A stretch of DNA of 64,000 bases from positions 204,740,655 to 204,804,654 of the forward strand of contig OY998175.1 in NCBI GenBank assembly GCA_963921935.1. Reading direction: 5' to 3'. The notes below the pieces were generated by a model that had not been told where the DNA came from, made no database searches, and worked only from the letters and a program-made list of their open reading frames with translations. This document shows, piece by piece, positions 11,407-20,886 of the stretch. Each line of letters starts with the position of its first letter. Within the stretch, counting starts at the first letter, position 1. Source of the stretch: Galeruca laticollis. Lineage: Eukaryota > Arthropoda > Insecta > Coleoptera > Chrysomelidae. The position numbers were made by a program, and so were the translations under genes.

Positions 11407-11859
11407 TCAATCTACCGGAACGACTGTAGGCTGATATAGGCACTTCGCATGAACAAATGACGCATTGGACCACTGGGTGTGGGGAGTGATTTGAATATTA
11501 ACCACCACAAAAAACTTTTATTTGTTCAGATACAGATAGGTAATATTTATGTATGATATCAATTCAGACAAGCATTGCAATATTTTTCCTGTATTCTAAA
11601 GACCCCTATGATCCCATGCGACGCTAATAGACACAAGCCGTAATAAAATAGGAATGATATGCAAAACAAGATTGAGCTCACTTGTACGTGTTTACTACAT
11701 AAAAAGATTAAAAGACAAGAATTCTTAGCCTCATAGTACCCTTGGTTCAAAAGATCCAGAACAATTAATTTTTAAAAGTGTCAAAATGACCCCTTCGGCG
11801 CTTCTTGTGTTAAGTGACTGGAAAAAGTGGAACTGACTTAACAAATGGGATGGGATGGG

Positions 11860-12960
11860 ATGGGATGACCCATCACAATATAACAAATGCAATCAAGACT
11901 ATCTGGAATTGCACGAAACTGGTACCACAGTCTAACCGATTATCCATGTTCCTGGAACGAATGGAAGGTCCTTATTTCCAAAACATTTCTCGACCATGTC
12001 GATTAGGCAATGACAATTTATTATTTTAAGAAAATAGAACTACTCAGATAGTGTCAAATATCTGGCCGAAATGCAGTGTCGTGCCTTATTGATGGTATAC
12101 CGTTACGACACAAAATGGTGCACGGGCTGGTCCTTACGTTTTGTCGGAGGCCCTCTACGAGGAACATCTTTCATCTTCACAAGATGACCATTTATATGAG
12201 ACTAGTACTAGTACTAGTACACCACAAACCACTAAACGCTCTGAAATACCTGAATCACGTCACCGACCTGATCATCGAGGGGAACAAAGAAAAAGTATTG
12301 TGATGGTGGATCCTAATCAAATGCATTGTTTGAAATGCAAACTGAGAGGGCATTACTAAAACCAATGCCCCAAACGACGTGTAGGATGCGCAAATTACTA
12401 GGTCACGAGGATAGTAAGTGTCACGTGGGTAAGTCTCAAAACCGCCCAGATGTTGCCCCTACATGTAAGTATTCGAACATTTTACAAATTCCTGATGATA
12501 CTGATGTAAATACATGTTATTTTATCGACTGTATTATAAAAGGCGAGCTTGTGAGATGTTACGTATATTCAGGTTGTGGTGCAGTAACGATTCGAGAATG
12601 TGAGGTTGCTAGGTTTGGATTAAGGCGTGAAGCGTATTCAACGTGGCTTCGGCGGTGGAACTGTTTTCGTAGATTTCAAGGTTTTAATTCATTGAATAGT
12701 TCACTTGGTTGCCGCTGAAGTAGAAGTATTAATTGTGCCTGGGATATTCAAAACGTTCCTGTTATTGTTCGACAAACTTCTGCTCACAATACAGATGTTA
12801 CTGTTATTATACATGATAACCAAATTAGGCTAATTGGTTAGGATAATAGTTATTCATGCATGAACCAATTTTCTCCACAAAAAGTGAATTTATATGTTTC
12901 TGTGGTAACTGTGATTCCAGCACACCATGTATGCCATATGTAGGTTCACAGTGATGAAGA
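11860..12960 (+). pseudogene. Degenerate Gypsy gag C-terminus, zinc knuckle and protease
   Basis: Pieces in several frames. A capsid-like segment (NWYHSLTDYPCSWNEWK) lies near 11900-11970 and CLIDGIPLRHKMVHG near 12078. A CCHC-type knuckle starts CLKCKLRGHY and is cut by a TAA at 12357. A retropepsin-like segment (FIDCIIKGELVRCYVYSGCG, about 12520-12580) has Tyr where the catalytic Asp of a D-S/T-G motif should be. Later fragments near 12730-12830 resemble the protease-RT linker. Many stops and frame changes show that it is old. A short ATGGG pentamer run sits at 11845-11867. Confidence 0.6.
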
Positions 12961-14335
12961 CGTGGATGATGTTTTTTTTTGACTTGCAATATCAAGAGTG
13001 ACTGCTCGTCACTCGCGCCATGTCACGTCTCGACTCCGCCTTCTTTTATATATTTTTGCGCTAGACGACAGACACTCTTATACCTAAAATTTCGTCTTTT
13101 CCCTCTCCCCGCAATTCTATATTTTTCAATTAATTGAAAAGTATATTATCTACGTTCAAAGTATACATACATTTGCCATAGAATTCATATAGGATCTTCC
13201 AGTTGCAGCATCAATGATAATTTTCCATGTATTTATTAAAAAGATACTCAGTTCTGAAAAATAAAAGTTGTAACTTTCGTTAAAATATTTCTAAAGTTGA
13301 ACGTTGGTCATGTGTGGTTTCAATATTTTGGAAAGACAATCAATGTCGCCTCCGGTGATCCATTTCTTGCAGGTGTGGTGGTCGATGATTGAGTTTCATC
13401 CGCACTGATGCCCTGAATCTCGAATCGGGGCGTTATTATTGACGTCGTTCCCAACATCATGCATACGCAGGCCTGAGAATGCTCTATTTGCGATTAGTTT
13501 CTAAAATGATGTTCTCGAGCACCGTTACTAAAATCATCGAATTGTATCGTCCCTCACACCAGCGTCAGTTGACGTTACAATAGAAATGTCATTTGGTTAT
13601 GTCATATGTAAGGGTGCATTCAGATGCTACGTCGGGCGCGTTTTATGCGATCAGATGCTTACAACGGTAAATTTTACCAATCGTCCAACCATTTAACCCA
13701 GTCGACACATCGGTAGAAATTGACCCGCAAGCGCTTTACATTTTATAATGCATGATTGAGAAGTTGGGTTATGTTTACAAAATTACAAATAATAAATTAA
13801 TATTTAACGAGACTTTTCACATTTTTTTCTACACCCACATGTATATTATCCATTTTCTGCACAATTTACAGAATGGAAATGTGGCCATTTCGGTTAACTG
13901 AACGCATATGATTTCATTTACATCCTAGAATGTATATGATATTCACCAATCAGCATTTGCATTTAGTACCCGTCAACTCTTCTTTTTTTTCAATTTCAAT
14001 GTAACGTCAAGATAACTTGTCAAAATATTCCTTTAGTTATCAGGAAAAATATTTTAGTAAAATGAGTGATTGCAGTGATGAATCAAAAATCAATAAATAT
14101 TACTCCATCAGATATTCGTTTAGCCGCAAAGGAGATGTATAACACACATAATTAACCCAAAAATCAAAAAGTAAATATGAATCTCTGGTAAACGATGTTA
14201 AAAATATGAATGAAATATCGAATAAAAACAAGCTCTCAACCCTTTGGACAACATATTCTATGTAAAAAACAATGATAAATATTAAAAGTAACATTGACAT
14301 TTCAAGTAACCGTAAATTGCGTTCATTTCATATAA
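12961..14335. other. No gene recognised
   Basis: AT-rich with scattered short ORFs. A GAGTGAC...GTCACTC palindrome lies near 12998-13017, followed by a TATA-like CTTTTATATATTTT. This could be LTR or MITE promoter debris, but nothing is clear enough to name. Confidence 0.3.
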
Positions 14336-14339
14336 GTTT

Positions 14340-14425
14340 GTGATGGATCAGTCTGTTAACGCACATCTCCAAAAGTGTACAGAAGAGAAAATAGTTGGTT
14401 CAATCCCCGCTTCAGGTGTTTGTTT
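14340..14425 (+). repeat. Possible tRNA-derived SINE head
   Basis: An A-box-like TGGATCAGTCTG (14344) is followed about 53 bases later by GGTTCAATCCC (14397-14407), which matches the pol III B-box consensus GGTTCRANYCC exactly. The spacing is longer than in a normal tRNA and no acceptor stem is obvious, so a decayed tRNA-derived SINE is more likely than a functional tRNA. Confidence 0.4.
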
Positions 14426-14913
14426 TTATTGCTGTGTATTTGTATCATAAATAGTAATTTTCATAAAATTTTAGTTAGTATTCATTTTTGGAATTTATGG
14501 AGTACGTTTTCATCAAAAATTGAAAATTTTAAAGATAAGTCATGTAAAGATTTAGAAAATGAATTTCAAATTAATTTAATTGATAAACAAACCCAGATCC
14601 TTTGGTAATTTTTTGTATGTTTTACGAGGTCTCCAAAAAATATATTCTGCTTTGACCACCAGATTTAGAACAATTTTTTGTTAATTACCAAAAAGGAAAA
14701 TGTTCGAAGAAAGTAGTCGGAATTAACAAAATTGGTAATCAGACAAAAATAATTGCAAAATTTTTGAAATTACCAGATGCGAATTTATATACGGGACATT
14801 ATTTACGCCTTAAATAGTAAAAAATTTCCTGAAAAATATTGATTATATATTTGAATGAATCTTCTTGTTCGGGATTCAAACCAAAATTGTTCACCAAATA
14901 CGTTATAGTATAT
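14426..14913. other. No gene recognised
   Basis: AT-rich sequence with one unremarkable 77-codon ORF and no recognisable domain. Confidence 0.3.
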
Positions 14914-15051
14914 TGTACAATGAGCACGAAATGACTATACATTTCCCACAAATAGGTATATGAAATTTTGTAGTACGAGCTTAGCGAGTAATACAAAATT
15001 TCATGTACCTACGAGTTGGAAATGGGTCATTTCATGCCAATTGTACACTAT
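14914..15051. repeat. Imperfect palindrome, ~65-base arms (hairpin MITE)
   Basis: The left arm runs from TGTACAATGAGCACGAAATG to TTTTGTAGTACGAGC. The right arm is its imperfect reverse complement, ending CATGCCAATTGTACA. The two meet at a short TTAGC loop. The stem centre (TTTGTAGTACGAG) is shared with the hairpin at 38049-38177. Confidence 0.7.
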
Positions 15052-16319
15052 CTTCTTTCTACGACCATCATAAATCATAAACAAAACTGTAATATTTTAC
15101 ATAACAATTTTTATTATAAACGTTCCTGCCGTCATTGTTGCATGGTTTAGAGAATTTTTTCTCTATTATTGAGTCTGACTCTTAGCCCTTTGAATGGCCC
15201 ATATATTTTTTTCTTCTTGTACATGTATCTTCCTACGTCCTGAAACAAATAATGTTCAAAAGTTTAAAATTTTGACAACTCGGAAATAAAAATACTTTAT
15301 GCAGAAAAATCGTTGTATTTCACCTGCGGAGAAAGTTATCAATTATCGTGTCTCTTTAAAGGAGTAATATCACCTCCTGCATGTACCAGGATAGTGACCG
15401 ATGTCCTTCTGAAGCAATGGCTAGTTTACATATCTCGATCAGCATGTCAATGTCAAATCATCCTCACTATCGCGACCCACTTTCGATTATAAGTTTTCTT
15501 TACAAACGAATTTTTTAAACACCGATGTGAAATGTCAAATTATTAGATAGACATTAAGAAACATGAGTCGATCATATATTATCAAGATTCGTTATTATTA
15601 TGACAGTCTAGTAGCGCATGATAGTCGTGGGAAATGAAATAGGTATTTCGATACAGCTAGCCCATGGGAAATGGAAATCTGTATTACAATGTGGTAGCTT
15701 CCTTAATCGAAGACGCATTTGAAATGTACATTTTTCTTTATGGTCGTAGAAAAAATATTTTATATTTTTATGATAAATTTGAGTATGCTCAGAAGGAACA
15801 AAAGTTGTACGATTCATTTTATGATTTTTTCTTTGTGACTCTAGTTCTAATATCTATAGTAAGAAGTAATACATGTATTTAAGACCGATTCCTACTTTTG
15901 TTACTAGGGCAAAGGAAAAGTAAAAAAAATGGAACTATTTCAAATACAATGTAGCTATAAAGTTTTCTTAGCGAATCTCCCGCGAGCTCGAATTATTTTC
16001 TCATTTGCAAATTTTTTCAAGAAAATTCGCACTTTGGAAATTTTTTCGGAATAATTGAAGATCTAAAGAGATTATAAGTGAAAATATTTCAGGTAATTAT
16101 TTGTCATCTAGATGTAGCTTATTACGGAATACTTATGCATTCAATAGAAACACAACCATACACTAAGATCAGGAAATAAAATGCAGAAAGAAAAGAAACA
16201 AATGTTTTAACTGGTTTCAAAATAACAAAATAAATAAAACAAATAGGAATAACTAACTTAACCTAAAACTACAAAACTAGATTAATTAATTATTTGCTAT
16301 TTCTTCTCTAAGTCTAGTT
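15052..16319. other. No gene recognised
   Basis: AT-rich interval with short overlapping ORFs on both strands (for example near 15608-15882) that antisense each other and show no domain. The Harbinger remnant begins at its right end. Confidence 0.35.
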
Positions 16320-17098
16320 CCTTCATTCTCCATTTCTTCAATATTTTGGATGTTATTTACTATTGCATTGACTTCATGCAGAACTAATTGTCCTCTTCTT
16401 CATAATTTGCCTCATCATCGTTAAACATTAAACATATGTTGCGTGGAACCCATGCAGTTTGAACAACGTGGGAAATTACATTTGTACGATTTATGTCTAA
16501 ATATTATCTTCTCCTGAAACTTCCAAATAACAGAGAAAATGCCCTTCCAATAACTTGTCTGGCTTTAGCAAGTTGGGTATTGAATCTAACTTGATAAAGA
16601 TGGAGATATCCCCTATCTTTATAAGGTGCTATACACCGATCATATATTGGATATGCTTTATCTCCGATTATGGAAGAGCTTGGTTGAAAATAAACATCTT
16701 TTGTCTTATGAAGTTATTAAATATGGTTGAATTCCTAAAAATTCGAATATCACTAACACATAGAATAGAAGTATTCCTCACTTAGAGTTCTTTCTTCTAG
16801 TGTTAGCCATTCCAAAACTTTGACGATAATCGAAATAATTGCATTGATTACTCTCTCTATTGGAACAAACAGAGAGGATTTTGCCATATCAAACCTGCTT
16901 GCAATGCTTCTGCAAAATAAAATTATTGATTTTTCCTACTTTACCATAGCTATCTGGAGTTGATAGTAGCTGTAAACTAGGATCAATGTTTTCTTTGAAT
17001 GTGTTGTTGCTTTTCGGCAAATGGGCAATTTTGTTAAATAAATCATTATAAGCAGACCTCGTCAAACGTAAATGTTGTTGGAGTTCTGCGTCAATCAT
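16320..17098 (-). pseudogene. PIF/Harbinger-type nuclease pseudogene
   Basis: On the minus strand, LRLTRSAYNDLFNKIAHL and IDPSLQLL...TPDSYGKVG (17098-16930) match the domain that precedes the Harbinger nuclease. Then RFDMAKSSLFVPIERVINAI appears, and a DDE-nuclease-like part reading SIIGDKAYPIYDRCIAPYKD with VRFNTQLAKARQVIGRAFSL (about 16690-16510). Harbinger nucleases cut and paste DNA with a D-D-E triad: the Asp of GDKAYP is visible, the final Glu position reads G, and the first Asp is not clearly preserved. Several stops and frame changes make it non-coding. Flanking TIRs were not identified. Confidence 0.7.
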
Positions 17099-17207
17099 TT
17101 ATTCTATGATCTTCAAAAATTTCCGTGATTTCGAAAAATATTTTCTCTACCAACCTCTCCAACTAATGTTGTTTCAATATAATCGTCAGACAATGACGAT
17201 TCATATA

Positions 17208-17257
<50 letters not shown>
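17208..17257. repeat. (TA)n microsatellite
   Basis: An almost pure TA run with one TG interruption. Its last TA forms the target-site duplication of the mariner-type element that starts at 17258. Confidence 0.95.
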
Positions 17258-17694
17258 CAGGGTGTCCCGGGACTAATGAAAAAAGTCAGGAGCGTATAAT
17301 CTGAGCTAAAATAATGTTAGTACTTCATATAAACTTTTACTATGCAGGCCCTCGTTTTCGAGTTATAGGCCTCCAAAGTTTTAATTTTGAATTTGGTTTT
17401 TATTTGTATTTTTTGTACTAGTTATTTGATCTTTATAAAATTTACGGCAAAGCTATAATGTATGTGTATGTTTATTTTGGTAAGGTAAACAAATTTACAG
17501 TAGTGCATTGAAGCCAGGGACGGACTACTTGCTATGGTTAGTGATCCAAAAATTTTACAGGTATGGCACACACTGTATGAAATTATCGAAATTCACTTCC
17601 CCACACATTAAGCTAACGAAAAGGTACTCTTGTTGGAATTCGATAAAATGAGCCGTTTGGCTAATATTTACAGTTTTATTAATGCACTACGTAC
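17258..17694 (+). repeat. Left terminal inverted repeat of mariner element 1
   Basis: About 437 bases matching the right end in inverted orientation. Shared landmarks include the CGAGTTATAGGCCTCCAAAG block and a segment ending AATGCACTACGTAC. Confidence 0.9.
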
Positions 17695-17970
17695 CAGTTA
17701 ACGCATTCACCATTTTTATAAGTACACAACGAGGTAAAACTAACTTTTAATAGTTGTCCAAAATTTACCTAGAGTCCTACAAAAAAATAATTTAACGATA
17801 GCAGAAGATGGAAAACATTAACGACTTATTAATTGGAAAGTTGGTAAAAACTTTTTATAAGTGTTTTTATCGTTTATCAAGTTACCATAGGATTGTTGTC
17901 AAACGTTGTGTAGAATAGTTCGTAGTCAGTACTTGTCAATAATTCATAAGTCCTTAATTTAACAGTTACA

Positions 17971-19103
17971 ATAGCAGAATTCGCTTTTATTGAGTACGCA
18001 GATAAACATCTAATGTATGGACTGGCTTCTCGAAACTGTTTAGATGCCAAAAGGCTTTATGAAGAACATTTTGCAAACAGAGCATTGCCAGACAGACGAA
18101 TGTTTGGGCGTATTGATCTCAGGTTACGAGAAACATTTATGAATAAGTAAATGTAATTTTCCATGTATACAAAACAAAATTTTAAATTTTAGGAAGATTT
18201 TTGCCAGAAAAAGCTGGAGAATGTCCAGTACGAAGCATACGTACTGTGGCAGTTGAACAAGACTTGTTAAATGCAGTTGATAATGAACCATCGAGTTTCA
18301 GAAAATTATCAAGAGAACATAACGTCTCGAAATCAGTTGTTCATCGCGTCCTAAAAGAACAGCTGTTATATCCTTTTCACATGAAAAAAGTACACCGTAT
18401 GACAGTGGCTGATTATCCTGCTCGACTTGAGTATAGCCAGTGTTTTCTGCGACAACAACAAGCAGACAACACATTGATTAGTAACGTTCTCTCTACGAAC
18501 GAACCGGGTTTCACCAGAGATGGAATCATAAATTCTCATAATATGCATTTATGGGATGATGTGAATCCACATGGCATTATCCAAACTAGGATCCAGCATA
18601 GATTCATGGTTAATGTTTGGCAGGAATAGTTGGCAATAATTTGATACAGCCATACTTTATTGACGGTACTTTGACCGGTCGGAGATATTTGGAGTTTTTT
18701 GCAAAATGAGTTATGGAACCTGTTTGATGATGTGCTACTACAAACTCGTAGGAATTTATGGTTCATGCATGATGGGGCCCCTCCTCATTTCAGTTTAGAT
18801 GTACGACAGCATTTACACACAAGGCTTCCTAATAGATGGATTGGTCGTGGAGGCCCTTTTCAATTGTCACCGCGATCAGGAGACGTTAATCCTATGGATT
18901 TCTTTCTCTAGGGTTATCTCAAAAGTAAGGTATACGCAACACCTGTGCAAACAAAGCAAGATTTAATAGACAGAATTGTGTTACACTGCAATGTTATTAG
19001 AAATAGTGTGAAATTGCTCTTTCAAGTGCAAAGAAACAACCTTCGTAGACTTAGAATGTGCGTGGAAGTGGAAGGAGCTCATATGGAACATTTATTAGAA
19101 TAA
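17971..19103 (+). pseudogene. Mariner-type transposase pseudogene 1 (DUF4817-like HTH, D to N)
   Basis: Exon 1 (from 17971, with ATA where the start ATG is expected) encodes a helix-turn-helix: MYGLASRNCLDAKRLYEEHF and LPDRRMFGRIDLRLRE. An intron separates it from exon 2 at 18193 (acceptor AATTTTAG), and the expected donor after the ...RLRET codons is lost. Exon 2 has KLSREHNVSKSVVHRVLKEQ. The first catalytic Asp position reads STNEPGFTRDG (Asn). The second Asp is in WFMHDGAPPHF and the third in SPRSGDVNPMDFFL, directly followed by TAG. The frame also changes near 18629. The enzyme would cut at TIRs and insert at TA; this copy cannot. Confidence 0.88.
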
Positions 19104-19263
19104 CGTTAGTTTTTGTTGTTGTTTAGGAATTAGTTTTGGTCCAATGTTTTATAACTTGTGTTTTTTGAGGTTTTCTTGATGGTTCAATATTGTTATGTTC
19201 GTAATTTTGATTAAAAGCAAGTAAATTCTAGACATCGTATTAACAAGTTAGTTAGGTAGATTT

Positions 19264-19699
19264 GTACGTAGTGCATTAATAAAACTGTAAATATTAGCCA
19301 AACGGCTGATTTTATCGAAGTCCAACAGGAGTACCTCTTCGTTAGCTTAATGTGTGGGGAAGTGAATTTCGATAATTTCATACAGGGTGAGCCATACCTG
19401 CAAAATTTTTGGATCACTAACCATTGCGAGTAGTCCGTCCCTGGCTTCAATGCACTACTGTAAATCTGTTTACCTCACCAAAATAAACATACACTTACAT
19501 TATAGCTTTGCCGTGAATTTTATGAAGACCAAATAACTAGTACAAAAAATAAAAATAAAAACCAAATTCAAAATTAAAACTTTGGAGGCCTATAACTCGA
19601 AAACGAGGGCCTGCATAGTAAAAGTTTATATGAAGTACTAACATTATTTTGGCTCATATTAGACTCTCCTGACTTTTTTTCCATTAGTCCCGGGACACC

Positions 19700-19702
<3 letters not shown>
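19264..19702 (-). repeat. Right terminal inverted repeat of mariner element 1
   Basis: About 439 bases, inverted copy of 17258-17694, ending CCCGGGACACCCTG followed by the TA target duplication. Confidence 0.9.

Positions 19703-19780
<78 letters not shown>
19703..19780. repeat. (TA)n microsatellite
   Basis: Long TA run with one ATACATAT interruption. It is the other half of the tract interrupted by the mariner element and leads into the 350-bp satellite. Confidence 0.95.
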
Positions 19781-19783
<3 letters not shown>

Positions 19784-19859
19784 TTATTTCCATTTTTCTT
19801 GGGCATCAGGTTATAAACGTAAATTCTGTATCAATTTATGTTTTTATTGACGTTTCGCT

Positions 19860-20820
19860 TTCTAATTCGGAGCATTTTCGAAAAAAATTTACATCGATGT
19901 TATTTTGTGTTTTCCCATGTTTCGATTAACATCTTTGCTCCCAAATTTCACATCCTTATTTGGTTATGTCGCGCTGAGGAGGCGAAATGAGCCAGAAACA
20001 TGCATGTCCACGGTTACCACTCTATTTCAGTAGCCCTTTATTTTCCGTGAATTACCCATGAATCTCTTTGTTGTTGTTGTTAACATATCACGCGATATTC
20101 CTACATCTTCTTTGTTATTTATTATTGGTCGGAAGGTTCATCGCGGGGGGCTATATGCGCCTCCGTGTCGATGTTGGTTGATGTCCTGGAAACTCAGGAT
20201 CTTCCAATTGAAGACACAAATGGGCGTTTAGTTTCCCTGCTGAAATCCGTTATTTTGTGTTTTCCCATGTTTCGATTAACATCTTTGCTCCCAAATTTCA
20301 CATTCTTATTTGGTTATGCCGTGCTGAAGAGGCGAAATGAGCCAGAAACATGCATGTCCACGGTTACCACTCTATTCCAGTAGCCCTTCATTTTGCGTCA
20401 ATTACCCATGAATCTCTTTGTTGTTGTTGTTAACATATCACGCGATATTCCTACATCTTCTTTGTTATTTATTATGGGTCGGAAGGTTCATCGCGAAGGG
20501 CTATATGCGCCTCCGTGTCGATGTTGGTTGATGTCCTGAAAACTCGGGATCTTCCAATTGAAGACACAAATGAGCGTTTGGTTTCCCTGCTGAAATCCGT
20601 TATTTTGTGTTTTCTCATGTTTCGATTAACATCTTTGCTTCCAAATTTCACATCCTTATTTCGTTATGCTGTGCTGAAGAGGCAAAATGAGCCAGAAACA
20701 TGCATGTCCACGGTTACCACTGTATTTCAGTAGCCCTTTATCTTTATTTTGCGTGAATTACCCATGATTCTCTTTGTTGTTGTTGTTAACATATCACGCG
20801 ATATTCCTACATCTTCTTTG

Positions 20821-20822
<2 letters not shown>
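19860..20822. repeat. 350-bp satellite, nearly three tandem copies
   Basis: The landmark TATTTTGTGTTTTC(C/T)CATGT occurs at 19901, 20251 and 20601, an exact period of 350. Each unit carries GAGCCAGAAACATGCATGTC, a TTGTTGTTGTTAACATATCA segment, and a CTCCGTGTCGATGTTGGTTG segment. Copies differ by a few percent. A 72-codon ORF recurs in each unit but shows no domain and is probably chance. A more diverged copy lies at 32169-32485 on the far side of the LTR retrotransposon. Confidence 0.92.

Positions 20823-20880
<58 letters not shown>
20823..20880. repeat. (TA)n microsatellite, insertion site of the LTR retrotransposon
   Basis: Pure TA dinucleotides directly abutting the 5' LTR. The 3' LTR is likewise followed directly by TA repeats, so the element inserted into a TA tract. 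Confidence 0.95.

Positions 20881-20886
<6 letters not shown>

Larger units (their letters stand above)
17258..19702 (+). mobile_element. Tc1/mariner-superfamily element with ~437-bp TIRs, TA target duplication
   Basis: Starts CAGGGTGTCCCGGGACTAAT and ends with the reverse complement, flanked by TA on both sides inside a (TA)n tract. The inverted repeats are unusually long (17258-17694 and 19264-19702) and share most bases by eye. Between them is one decayed transposase gene on the plus strand. Total length is 2445 bases. Confidence 0.9.

Noticed and set aside
14397..14407. Functional tRNA gene
   Set aside because: B-box is perfect but A-box spacing is too long and no acceptor stem pairs.
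20165..20733. Recurring 72-codon ORF in each satellite unit as a gene
   Set aside because: Repeats with the 350-bp unit, shows no domain, and the diverged unit at 32169 does not keep it.
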